From Tomocerus qinae (taxonomy: Eukaryota > Arthropoda > Collembola > Entomobryomorpha > Tomoceridae): 64,000 nucleotides of DNA. Position 1 is the stretch's first letter. Each line of letters opens with the position of its first letter. Location: positions 127,617,875-127,681,874 of the forward strand of contig CM034546.1 of the NCBI GenBank assembly GCA_020055645.1, written 5' to 3'. The translations under genes were made by a program, and so were the position numbers. This document shows, piece after piece, positions 47,936 through 60,900 of this stretch. The notes under the pieces were generated by a model, which was given only the letters and a program-made list of their open reading frames with translations, did not search any database and was not told the DNA's origin.

Positions 47936-48989
47936 AGTGTGCAAAATCACATTTATTTTAAAAACTAGTAGCCCCCAGCATATGTGACTAAATTTCGAAA
48001 GGTAGGCATCCAGCGTAATCATGCGCATTGGATACTGTGGCCAAGCACATACCCAGAAGAGACTATAGGGCCCCCTACCCTGCTCAGCTCAGTTTTTGCC
48101 ATAATTATTTGTTGCGACCAACCTTACCCAAATTCCTGGATACGTGCCTGAGCTCGCCCTACCACACATAGTTACAAACATATATAGGCAGGTAAATATA
48201 TTGCTCTATCTAAAACGGTGATTATAATATAGAGATAATGGTTTGCAATAAAGTACTGAGTTTATACTTTTACGGAAATTAATTGGTAACGTACCGGCTC
48301 TGTTGGCTGGCACAATAGATATCTCTACACCAAACGTTAGGTCTTGAGTCTCATAGTACCCCAAAGATGCTCTAAATTGTTTTTCTTGTACTACAATATT
48401 AATTAAATTTTTTTATTTTAATGTTCCACCCTAAATCCTTCTACATCTTCTTTAGTGTTAAAATCTGATCTTCGTCAAAAGTTTTCATGCAATTCTGAGG
48501 TGGACGCCAATGAGATAATACTTATCTTTCGTTTTGACACAATTTCCAAATTTTCTTTTATTGATTTTCTTCTTTCCTAGCTATCACATACTGTTCAAAT
48601 CTTTTAGAAAGAATCTTATTGACCCTTATATCTTGTATTATTTAGAATAGTACGTGTCACGAAAAAAAGCAAAACATTTAATAAGACAGTAAGAAAACCT
48701 TGAAGTATGGAGATGGCAAAAATATTATCTAGTGAAAATATAGGGCCGAGCTAAAATACAAAATAAAGACTATCTTAGCCACCGTTTCTGATTGCATTTT
48801 TATGAAATAAAAAATACTTTCCATGACTTTGAAACATGCATATAAGTATTTATTTATCCCAAGAATCAAGATATATTTATTATGTGAATACAATCGAACA
48901 TAGCAATTATATATAGTATGATTAGTATGAACGTTCCCGCAGATTTCAGCTTCAGATTAAAGTGTAGTCATATGTATATATTTCTAGCC
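47936..48989. other. Intergenic
   Basis: No gene. From 48600 it is the duplicated 3' flank also found at 41990-42300. Confidence 0.5.
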
Positions 48990-49258
48990 CAGACATGGCA
49001 CTTGAATTTTTCTCGAAAATAAATAGTCAAAATTTTTGAAATATTTCGCGAAATATTTCACACCCAACTTCTTAAAAATTGAAATATTTGAAACAAATAA
49101 GGTACATGGCATTTATTTCAATAAATTTCAAAAAACTTCGAGCGAAATAAATGAATTGCGCATGCATGTACACATGAGCATTGTATTCATTTCATTAATT
49201 TCAAATATTTCATTTTTCAAGAATAATTCCTAAAAATAAGAATTTAATGCCATGTCTG
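48990..49258. mobile_element. hAT-like MITE, 269 bp
   Basis: TIR CAGACATGGCA / TGCCATGTCTG with flanks TTCTAGCC (48982-48989) and ATATAGCC (49259-49266), 6 of 8 matching. The paralogous site near gene A (about 42300) reads CATATAGCCCCGTAG without insertion. Confidence 0.8.
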
Positions 49259-49280
49259 ATATAGCCCCGTAGCAATTTCA

Positions 49281-52200
49281 CTACCAGGTTGGCAAATAGA
49301 ATACGTAAGATTTGGGGGGAAAAGTATTATTTCTATATTTTCTGTATTGGTCATTTTTAACCCAATCTTCACCTAAGCAATACTGCAATTGAATGAAAAG
49401 GGTCACATGAATTACATTTTTTGTGTTCATATTACTTTATACAAGCAAACTCACCTCATTAAGAATGGAGAACTGTAGATAATACAAAACGTGACTGTGT
49501 AAACGGCAATATAATTTGATATGAGATAGTTCGTCTAAACTTTCCATCCATTTCACTATATTATGATAAAAAGTATAAAGAATTACAATTGTAAATGACC
49601 TTACGTCTTTACTCATTAGATTAGTTAGGACAAAACAATATCATTTAGAATTAGAACACATTCCTCAATTTCACTTTATATTATATTATGAAATATTATG
49701 AAATATTATTTATCGCTATACTTAATTGCATTTGTAGTCAGCTAATTCAGATCGTTGTTTATAGCATTAACTTTTGTTAATATTCAAAGATAAATATGAA
49801 AAGGCTGACCTGCTTCTTTGATGGACACTGTTGAATCATCAGACAATTTATAAAATTTTTTCGCCATGTAATTGTCGAAAATATTCCCTAGTTCTCGTTG
49901 TGTCGATTTAGAGAATTGACTGAATAAAGTAGTTTTTATTGCATCAAAATCAACAGTCAAATCTGTTTTTGATGTCTGTCAAATATTAATATGAATATTT
50001 AGTAAGGACTAAACCAAGGCTGTATTGAGGGGGGGCATTGGGGGCAAATGCCCCCCCCCCGAAATCCAAGAAAAAGAGAAATTTTTTCTCGAAATACCAA
50101 AAAATTTCGCGCTTCGCGCAATTTTATGTGATTTTTAGGTTATTTTTGTCTCAATTTAGGCAAAAAAAGCCAAAATTTAATATATTTAATATATTAAAAA
50201 GCCTAATATATTTTGTCCTATGATATCATTGCCCCCTCCGAAATCGACTTCTAAATACGGTACTGGACTAAACGTTATCTAGCATAATCTAATAAAAAAA
50301 GTTTGTTGTTAATAAGTTGGTACTGAATAGTTAAAAATTTAATGTTATTTGGAACTTTTTTTGAAGACTTACAAAATTGGTCGGCCGAAAATCACACGTA
50401 GCAATGCATGACTAGAACAACATATCAATAAATTTTCACATTAATTAACTGTAATTATTAAATTGTTTACACATCAATAAGCTCATTTTTAATTCTAATA
50501 ATTGGTCCTTTGTTCGTGGCTGGCAAAGCAGTGAGCTATGAAGAAATTGTGTGAGGGTTATACAATGAGTGGTACAATATATCAAATTTTAACTGAAATA
50601 TTTCATAAATTGATTAGCAACTTTCAATTTTCAATTGACTGGAAAATGAATTATTAATTTTACAAAGCGTAACACTTTTAGAATTAACCTTTAAAATTGT
50701 ACTTTTCCTTTAGTATACTTAAATGGGCGCCGGTGTTAGGCGAGGTGGCCCCATGGAAACTGGCCCCCGGACACCTGGCCCCATGGCAAGTGGCCCTATG
50801 GATAGCTGGCACCAAGTGAGAGGAGCTTCCGTGTATAGTCCGAGCTTATCGATGAGCTCGTCATGCATCAATCCCTTTCCCAATCAATGTACTGGCCCTC
50901 ACAAGGGCCATTATTACACTTAATCTAACCTAATCTAACCTAATCTAACCAACTAATTTCTTAGAAATACTTAGCATTGGACTTAGCATTGGACTTAGCA
51001 TTGGACTTAGCATTGGACTTAGCATTGGACTTAGCATTGGACTTAGCATTGGACTTAGCATTGGACTTAGCATTGGACTTAGCATTGGACTTAGCATAGG
51101 GAATTAGCATGGGACTTAGCATTGGACATAGCATTGGACTTAGCATTGGACTTAGCATTGGACTTAGCATTGGACTTAGCATTGGACTTAGCATGGGACT
51201 TAGCATTGGATTTAGCATTGGACTTAGCATGGGGAATTAGCATGGGACTTAGCATGGGAAATTAGCATGGGGCTTAGCATGGGGAATTAGCATGGGACTT
51301 AGCATGGGGAATTAGCATGGGACTTAGCATGGGGAATTAGCATGGGACTTAGCATTGGACTTAGCATTGGACTTAGCATTGGACTTAGCATGGAGAATTA
51401 GCATTGGACTTAGCATTGGGAATTAGCATGGGACTTAGCATTGGACTTAGCATTGGACTTAGCATGGGGAATTAGCATGGGACTTAGCATTGGACTTAGC
51501 ATTGGACTTAGCATTGGACTTAGCATTGGACTTAGCATTGGACTTAGCATGGGACTTAGCATTGGATTTAGCATTGGACTTAGCATGGGGAATTAGCATG
51601 GGACTTAGTATTGGACTTAGCATGGGGAATTAGCATGGGACTTAGCATTGGACTTAGCATGGGGAATTAGCATGGGACTTAGCATTGGACTTAGCATTGG
51701 ACTTAGCATGGGGAATTAGCATGGGACTTAGCATTGGACTTAGCATGAGGAATTAGCATGGGACTTAGCATGGGAAATTAGCATGGGACTTAGCATGGGA
51801 CTTAGCATGGGGAATTAGCATGGGACTTAGCATGGGGAATTAGCATGGGACTTAGCATTGGACTTAGCATTGGACTTAGCATTGGACTTAGCATTGGACT
51901 TAGCATTGGACTTAGCATGGGGAATTAGCATGGGACTTAGCATTGGACTTAGCATTGGACTTAGCATTGGACTTAGCATTGGACTTAGCATTGGACTTAG
52001 CATTGGACTTAGCATGGGACTTAGCATTGGACTTAGCATTGGACTTAGCATGGGGAATTAGCATGGGACTTAGCATTGGACTTAGCATGGGGACTTAGCA
52101 TGGGACTTAGCATCTTAGCATGGGACTTAGCATGGGACTTAGCATTGGACTTAGCATGGGGACTTAGCATGGGACTTAGCAATGGACTTAGCATGGGATT

Positions 52201-55200
52201 TATCATGGGGACTTAGCATGGGACTTAGCATGGGACTTAGCATTGGACTTAGCATAGGGACTTATCATGGGACTTAGCATGGGGACTTAGCTTGGGACTT
52301 AGCATTGGACTTAGCATGGGGAATTAGCATGGGACTTAGCATTGGACTTAGCATGGGGAATTAGCATGGGACTTAGCATGGGACTTAGCATTGGACTTAG
52401 CATGGGACTTAGCATTGGACTTAGCATTGGACTTAGCATGGGGAATTAGCATGGGACTTAGCATTGGACTTAGCATGAGGAATTAGCATGGGACTTAGCA
52501 TGGGAAATTAGCATGGGACTTAGCATGGGACTTAGCATGGGGAATTAGCATGGGACTTAGCATGGGGAATTAGCATGGGACTTAGCATTGGACTTAGCAT
52601 TGGACTTAGCATTGGACTTAGCATGGGGAATTAGCATGGGACTTAGCATGGGGAATTAGCATGGGACTTAGCATTGGACTTAGCATGGGACTTAGCATTG
52701 GACTTAGCATTGGACTTAGCATGGGGAATTAGCATGGGACTTAGCATTGGACTTAGCATGGGACTTAGCATGGGACTTAGCATTGGACTTAGCATGGGGA
52801 ATTAGCATGGGACTTAGCATTGGACTTAGCATTGGACTTAGCATGGGGAATTAGCATGGGACTTAGCATTGGACTTTGCATTGGACTTAGCATGGAGAAT
52901 TAGCATGGGACTTAGCATTGGACTTAGCATTAGACTTAACATGGGGACTTAGCATGGGATTTAGCATTGACTGATGGAAGTTAACGAGCTCATCGATAAG
53001 CTCGGACTATACACGGAAGCTCCTCCCATTTGGTGCCAGCTATCCATAGGGCCACTTGCCATGGGGCCAGGTGTCCGGGGGGCCAGTTTCCATGGGGCCA
53101 CCTCGCCGGACACGTTATTTTTCATATAATTATTTTGAGTAAACTAAATTCTTCTCCCTCTATTAATAATCGATATTATGTTAACATTAAATTGAGTTTT
53201 TACCTCCAACTCCCACTGTAGACGTAACATCATCTTAGATTTCAAGTATGCATCTGAAATATTTTGGCTTGTAGAAGCATTATTGCTAGCATTAAATAGT
53301 TCCATTTGTCTATGTTGGGACGATTTCCAGCACTGTAACATGTTCATTGATTTACCATGATTTGATTTTGGTCTTAAATGTAAGCCTTCAGGTAGTCTCT
53401 TTCCTTTACAACAAGAAATAACTGAATCTGAATCATTGCTTTTGCAGAATTCCTACCAGATTAAAAATATTCAAATTTTAAATTTCATCCTGTCCATAAT
53501 GTGTAGAAATATTTTGCATCCGTTCACTTAGACTCCGTGTTTGGCTAGTATCAACCTACCTAAACAACTATTAACAACTGTAATCTTTGTTACAAAATAG
53601 AAATAAAATATATAAAAAGGCTTTTATTGCGATTGACTTCAAATTAGGTATAATTCAGTGTAAATTTCATACAGCCATATTACAAAATTAAATATCGTTA
53701 AATAAAAAGAAGCATAATATGAAAAAATGTATTACATATTATACTACAAACACCTCATTATTATGTTTCATAGCATCTTCCACAATTCCGATTACTTCTG
53801 ATTGTTAATTTACGTATACCATTAAGCACTACAGTTACAAATAGCGATAGTTACGTAATTAATGTTGTCCTATAATCACAGCCACTCTAGTTGATAAAAC
53901 AATACAATTATATTAAAAACTACTTTAATTTGGTTTACCTCAGAATCGTTATAAAATGTTATGGCATCCGTTTTATTATTTGGCTGCACACAAACCTGAA
54001 AATATAGCTGTATTACATCATGGTATTTCAAAAAACCGTTTTCATGGGTCATGGGTAATTAAGCTATGTATTCTTCTCAATATCTTTAATAGCACAATAT
54101 GGAGGAAAAGTATATTGTTGCATTCGAACTATTGACCATTTGGCCAATTTTTCCCCTCGTACCTAAATTCATCGCAGAAGCACAATTTTGAAATCTTATA
54201 AAATTGTTGTACGTCTGGCCATGCTCATTATTTCTCATATGAATCTTGTATTGCTATTACATTCAACTAGTGAGGTCATCGTATTTTAATCTTACACCCC
54301 GAAAATATGTAAGTTTTCTGAAAGAAATTAGTATGAATATCTCCTAAACCATTTCTCACAATCCACTAAATTCAATTCCCATGGTAACATTCAATATTTG
54401 TTTGGAAATTTCATGTTTTCGTCATAATTTTGTTCCGTGAACACAAACGAAATAGAAATTCAATTTTCTGTCAGTCGGCAGTCCCAATTTTAAATTCCAG
54501 TTCTTTCTTGACTTCGGTCTTCGTCTCCAAAAGTACTGCAACTGCATTATCTCCAATTAAAAGTGACTCAAAATAGTGTTTCATCGGAAGTGTATACCTA
54601 CCAGGTGGACTTAGACCGGGTAGTGATCCTATAGGTCATTTTACACCTGACATCCTTTCTATTCAAATCCGCAAGAGTCAGTTCCTATCATATAGATCGA
54701 CACGTCAAAAAATTTCTGTCCTGGTGGAGTGGAAACTACTCTCATAAGACATTAAGTATGTTTGTAAAATTATGTACAGTTCCAAAGTTATGGATAATTT
54801 TTTAAAAATGTTGATTTCTTTTCTGGATTCAAGTTTTCTCAAAATCTACCCGACGGATTTGAATGAAAGTTTGTGGAGGGATTCATTGATAGTTAAGTCC
54901 CGTGGCATGCATGACTCTTGCGGTTTTTTTAATAGAAAGGATATCGCGGGAGCAATGTTGCCTATAGAATAAGTCCACCTGGTCGGAGTACACTTCCGAT
55001 GAAATTGAGTAAATAATTCGAGATAATGCAGTTGCAGTACTTTTGGAGTCTTTTATGCCAAAGACCTTAGTCAAGAAAAGAACTTTGGAATTTAAAAATT
55101 TCAACTGCTGACTGACTTCGTTTGTGTTTACGGAACAGAATTATGACGAAAACATGAAATTCCCAAACAAATATTTATGTTACCATGGGAATTGAATTTA

Positions 55201-56376
55201 GTGGATTGTGAGAAATAGGTTAGGAGATATTTATCCTGCAATAATGTCTTCCATGATTCATGTAAGCAAATGCTTGCTAGAAATATACAATATATTTACA
55301 ATTTTCTTACAAGTGGCTTGTAAGATATTATAAGTTACTTGTAAGAATCTTGATATAAAATATTATGTATAACCAGCATATTAACTAAAAATGTACGTAC
55401 CTTGGTTTCTGCAAAAACTAAGCAACTGTGATAATCCATCAATCGGTTTAATTCGTCCTTATTTGAGTCAATACCTATAAAACAGATTACAAATATCTAT
55501 TATTGTGGTAAAAGTAAAGCGATTTCGAAAATGTTGTTACCTTCACATTTCTCCCCATATTGAAGAATGGCAGATTTAACTGTTTCCTCGTAATATTGAG
55601 TCATATACTTCAGATAATTTTGCAATGTCGCCAAATCTTCAGATGTCTAAAAAATTGAATCTACAGCATTGTTTTGAAATATCTTAAATTCCTTAACTTA
55701 AATACTGTATAATAATATTTAGAATCTTACAGCTCCACTTTCGTTCAGAAGACAACGATAGATGCGGTACTGAACAAAAATACAATTTTGATTAAATCAA
55801 CTTATATTTTACATATCTGCATTTTCCTGGGCGTTAAAAAGAAATTTCAATCTGTCATTTACTATGGATGTTGGTAAATCATCCCCATCTGCAGATATTC
55901 CGGGCATCGATTCAGCACATTTTCCATTGCGACGAAGGTCAACGAAGAAATTTACTGCATTCTTCATGGTCTTGTGAAGACAACAGGTGACATTATCCAA
56001 TCTCATGTAGGGAACTCTCGCGCAAAATCCATCATAACTGGACCTATTTGATCTGTTTGTTGACGATTTGTATTTATCCATAACATCCTCAGCTTGTGCC
56101 TATGGTTTAAAATCGAAAGTTGAATAAAATAATTAACTAGTGCTTCATTACTCTTGGGGTAATGGTGCAACAAATTAATTGCCACCAAACACCAAAAAAT
56201 ACACACTAATTTAAATGTAAAAGACTCGGCAGAAATAAAATGATATTTATCTCATAACTCAAGTTCTTTTAATTAAGTCAATACAAGAAACGAACCATTG
56301 AAGCCGTCATAACAAATTCTAGCACCAATATTGCAATCACCAAACAGAGGAGACGATTCCCAATGTATTTTATCAT
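49281..56376 (-). CDS. Secreted Cys-rich protein B
   Basis: Eleven coding exons: 56376-56296, 56099-55863, 55769-55731, 55646-55541, 55474-55401, 53995-53939, 53452-53204, 50411-50373, 49975-49810, 49555-49455, 49382-49281; 1251 nt, 416 aa. Exon phases match A and C. Signal peptide LLCLVIAILVLEFVMTASMA. Mature protein starts QAEDVMDK and keeps VTCCLHK, LRRNGKCAESM, CCKGKRLPEG, IATCDF and YCLGEDW. Exon 9 uses the donor GTCAGC, weaker than the GTATAA or GTAAAC of A and C. The gene has been stretched to 7 kb by a 2.4 kb satellite-bearing element in intron 7, a foldback element in intron 5 and a hAT MITE in intron 8. The coding sequence remains open. Confidence 0.8.
50015..50265. mobile_element. 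hAT-like MITE, 251 bp, in gene B intron 8
   Basis: Exact TSD GACTAAAC (50007-50014, 50266-50273). Imperfect TIR CAAGGCTGTATTGAG / CAGTACCGTATTTAG. Contains runs of C and the motif CGCGCTTCGCGC, also found in the hAT-like element at 9230. Confidence 0.9.
50733..53113. mobile_element. TIR element carrying a 12-bp satellite
   Basis: About 130-bp inverted ends (50733-50861 and 52983-53113), for example GGCGAGGTGGCCCCATGG and CCGTGTATAGTCCGAGCTTA, enclose about 2 kb of tandem repeats. The TIRs are GC-rich, unlike the surroundings. Gene A lacks it in the matching intron (about 43480). I could not define a target duplication. Confidence 0.8.
50965..52968. repeat. 12-13-bp satellite array (GGACTTAGCATT)
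   Basis: Roughly 160 units of GGACTTAGCATT mixed with GGGACTTAGCATG and GGGAATTAGCATG variants. Higher-order blocks recur: stretches near 51720-51900 and 52440-52620 are nearly identical. Long open frames on both strands are only a by-product of the 12-bp period. Confidence 0.95.
54336..55231. mobile_element. Foldback element, 896 bp, in gene B intron 5
   Basis: Left arm begins AATATCTCCTAAACC and the right arm mirrors it; inverted homology runs about 270 bp per arm (AATTCAATTCCCATGGTAAC; ACTGCAACTGCATTATCTC; TCATCGGAAGTGTA). The middle about 350 bp is unique. The matching intron in A (44513-44856) is short and lacks it. No transposase is seen. Confidence 0.82.
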
Positions 56377-57909
56377 TTTTGTTGCCAAGTTCTTAAAGCA
56401 AAAACACAGGTCAGCTCCAATTCTAAGGCTGTAATACAAGTACCTGAATATGTTTTGTACCAAAAGGTGTCAACTGTGAAACTACTATTAAAGCGTAGAA
56501 ACACAAGAAAATGACAATCTTTCAATTGATTACTAGGTTGACACTTACAGTGAGCGAAATTTTAATTTTTAACTAAAAATAATACAGAAAATAATTATAT
56601 GAGAAGAGGAAGAGAAATTTAAATTTTTCCCTATAAATAACATATTTACAATTACTGAAAAAAGTAATTTACTGTGCTACGCTTTAAAAAATATCGATGA
56701 TTATATATTGATTAACTACATACTATACTAACGATACCTTGACTATTTATTTACGACACCAAAAATTGGACTGTACTGGCTGGCAATTCTCGTGGAATTG
56801 AGATTTCAGCTAAAGTAGGAAGATGTAAAATAATGCATTTGTACGTATAAGAATTGTCTGCTTGAGGGACACAAATCTCAAAAATCATGTAAAACTATTC
56901 AACGAAAAAGGTACTGTCATTACATCCTATTGATTAAAAATGGACATCTAAAAACTGCATCTACTGCTTCATATACAAATGGCGATTACGACAATGACAA
57001 CGTCAAGTGCTCTAAATTATCAAGCGGATTCGTGTACACTTATAAATATCTATTTACTATACTTTTCATTATCAAGTGGTAAAAACTAAAAATAAATAAT
57101 ATTTTTAAACATTAACATATTATTAATACATTAGCACTTAACATTGACGAGTGTTCGGGGAAAGATAAGTATAGAATTATAAAAGATTTTAACTTGCATA
57201 CTGAGTGTTGTAATGCTAACAACAATACATTTTACAATGCCTATTGGTATTCAATTATGTGTATTTACAATTTGTTGAAATTGTATTGACGGAAGAAAAA
57301 TAATGTTCCCTCTTTGCTCAAACAGAATTACAGAACTGTTCTAAACTCAATAGTTTGTGATTGAAATACTTATTTAAGAGAATATTTAAAAGTCATGATT
57401 TATAAAAGGATGATCATACTAATGGTAAATACTGCAAATTCCAATCAGAAATTAATGAAAAATATTAACTTAAAACAAGGTTAAGGTTTGACTGGCCTTA
57501 CAGCATATTTTTGTCATTCTTATTACTTTTTTCTGGAGTCCCGGAATGTTTATGCAAATTATAGCAACTTTAAAAAGTGGGGCTTATTGAAAGGTAACAA
57601 ATTGATCCGGGCAGTCTCAGACCTAACACATCTTAACAACATCTCAACTCATCAGTTAATTTTGACCTTACTTAAACGGTTTGTGTTACAAAATATGCTA
57701 ACAGTTATCATTTATTATAGAGGTAGTAGATGCATATGAAATGAAAATTGCAAGCACAGGTTTTTGGCATGCATATGTATTTATTGATTTCAGTAAATAA
57801 TAATTAGCAGCTATAACTGCTACAGTGCTACAGCAACAATTTTTAGGTTCATGTATTATTTAAATGTGTTCGGACGGGCTCTTGTTTTAGTCACCATGTA
57901 ACTTCATTC
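56377..57909. other. Upstream flank of gene B
   Basis: Non-coding; includes the probable 5' UTR exon near 56737-56820 and the segmental-duplication match to 46160-47540. Confidence 0.6.
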
Positions 57910-60900
57910 TCAGTCCCGGGATGGCTTACTTAAATCAAATAAGTGAGAATAGTAGACATTATTGTTTCCACCTATTCGGTGTTTTTGATTTTTATCCCAA
58001 TCTTCTCCTAAGCAGTACTGCAATTTTGAAAGGCCTCACATGAGTTCATTTTTACACGATATGTCATTATAATTATTAACTCACCTCATTAACTGTGAAG
58101 TGCTCAGTACCATAGACGACGTGGTCGTGCAACCGACAATACATTTTGATATGAGACAATTCATCTAAACTTTCCATCCATTTTGCTAGATTTTGGTTGA
58201 AAGTAAATAAATATTTATTTATTATATATATTTATTACTATTATTGTAAATACAATTTCATTATAATTACTTATTTTTATGCATAAGAACTCCAGGAAGA
58301 CTGGAATCCTTTAGAATTGGAATAATATCATAGTAACTATCATAGTAGTGTCTAAATTTAGAAAAAGGTTTACCTGCTTCAATTAAAGACATTGTTGAAT
58401 TATCAGACAATATAAAAAGTTTTTTCGCCATGTTCTTGTCGAAAATGTTTCCCAACTCTTGTTGTGTTGTTTTGGTGTATGATTTAAACATAAACGCTTT
58501 AATTGCTTCAAAATCAACAATTAAATCTGTCTTTGATGTCTGAAAATATTAATATTATAAATGTTATTAGTTAAAGCAACAATACACTTCTCAGGCCAGC
58601 AACAATACAGCCTCTGGTAACAAAAAATGTACTATTTTCTTACAAAAAAGTAAAGCTGTACTCTATTTTTACAAAAATTTACTACTTAAAAAAATAGTTT
58701 TTTAACCTTTTGCCTCTAAAGTGAAAGTAAATGGGGCACGGTGCTACATCAAAAAATGTAAAAAGTAAAAAGGCCAAAAAGTACAGCTTTTAAAAAACTT
58801 ACTCTTCACTCTTACCTTTCGTTATAAAAAAGACAAAAAAGATCTTTTTTGTTCCTTGCTAATTATTAATACAATATCAAAGAATAAAATTGTGTGTGTC
58901 GATGAAAACTTACATAATTGGCCTGGTGTACATCACAGGCACCAGAGCAGTAGTACTAGAAATCCAAATCAATAACGCTTATATTACAGAAAACAGATAA
59001 AGGAACTATTAATTTCTCAAAAGATGGGTGGTTGAAAAGTATTTTATCCCTTCAATTAGGGAACTATCTAAATATAAATCCTTTTTCATTTTTAATTAAT
59101 CGACATTAGTAGTTTATTTTTATGATGCATTATAATTATTACCGGATGATAAAATGTGTTACCACTACTCCCAGTCCCACTCCCAGTCCCACATCTAAAT
59201 TGTATAGTAGAATTGGTTGTGTTTGACGAAACTTGCATTGCATTGCTAGCATTGTAGAGCTCATCTCGCCTCTGACGGAAAGATTTCATGCAGTTCAACT
59301 TAGGTATATTACTACTCTGATTTGATTTCAGTTTGCTGAAATGATGAAGATGAGGACGGCCGCCGTGTAGATGGATGTTGTCTGGTATTTTCCATCCTTT
59401 GCAACAAGTCATTGAGTCCGATGAATTCTTTCGTTTGCAGTACTCCTGCCCGAAAAAATTATTCACAACTTTTTAGTTTAGGTAATCCATGACATTTATA
59501 CTGCTGAATACTAGAGCAATGTCCCCCATTTTTTATTTCGGGAAAATAGGTATTTGTATGGCACACACATGACTTTTGTATGGGATAATTAAAAATAGAT
59601 AGTGTTATTTTGTATGGGGGCTTATGAGTATATAGGATATTAAATATGTAAGGGAAGCTTCACTATCATCAGTGCAGTGTCACTGTTCCTGTTTAATTTA
59701 CTTGACCCGTGCATGGTACTTGTGTTTACTCAGATGCAGTTTGTAACGAAATAAAGCAAACACAATTGCAGCAGGGAGGAAATATACAAATAGGCTATGC
59801 AATTTTCTACTTGGGCGATATATTCAAATCATTTTGCTCCCTTTAGGTTTTTACAGTTGCTACCTATCTAAATTATCACCATACATATTCAATACACATT
59901 CATAAAGTAGGTCACAAAGTCACAACACGCTTAAAAAGTCCCCATACAATACATATCCCCATACAAAAGTCATGTGTGTGCCATGTCAGTTAATTGGCAG
60001 CCTTTCGTTTCTAGAAACTGCAATACTGAATATTGACTACTGTTTATTATAAAAAATTAATTCTTAAGTTGGAATTTTTAGCCAAAATTTACAACTCATA
60101 ACATTTAACATTTCAACATGCAGCAACTCTCTGTGTTAAGATCTGTTGTGTTATAATATGTTCAATAAGGATGCTTCATACAATATTCTGATAACTACAT
60201 TTCGTAATTCAGCCATACACACTTATACAAGCTGGACCTACTATATATCTATAATATAGTCTGTATAAAAGTCGTCAAGACTTGACACAAAAAATATGGT
60301 TGGATTTACTAGTATTTATAGCAACATGTAAATGTAAAACATGTCTGTATTGATATGCCGTAAGTCGATAAAACATTTTAGTTTGACAAAACATTCAAAA
60401 CAATGCTTAGTTTGGCTTACCTCATGACTAGTATAAAACGTAGTAGCATCCGTTTCCGCTGTTTTGTTATTCGGCACATGACAAACCTGAAAATATTTCA
60501 TTTCAATACACATTTAACTTTAATTTAACAGTAAAAATAGTAGCTAGTTCCATCTCATCTTGATATAAAATATTATGTATAACCAGCAACTAATATAACT
60601 AAAAATGTATTTATGTGTACGTACCTTGGTTTCTGCAAGAACTAAGCAATTGTAGTAATCCATCAATCGGTTTACTTCGTCCTTACTTGAGTCAATACCT
60701 ATAAAACAGATTACAAATATCTATTATTGTGTTAAAAGTAAGGCGATTTCCAAAAAGATGTTACCTTCACATTTCTCCCCGTGTTGAAGAATGGCAGATT
60801 TAACTGACTCGTCCTCGTAGTGTTGAGTCATATACTTCAGATAATTTTGTAATGACGACAAATCTTCAGATGTCTAAAGAAAAGAAGAAAATTAAATCTA

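Noticed and set aside
50961..52061. Long open frames such as repeated MLSP and AKSN units
   Set aside because: They arise from a 12-bp satellite with a period divisible by three; they appear on both strands and have no gene context.
58560..58870. Possible element in gene C intron 8
   Set aside because: Only loose A/T-rich inverted similarity (AACAAAAAATG vs CTTTTTTGTTCC); no ends or target duplication could be fixed.
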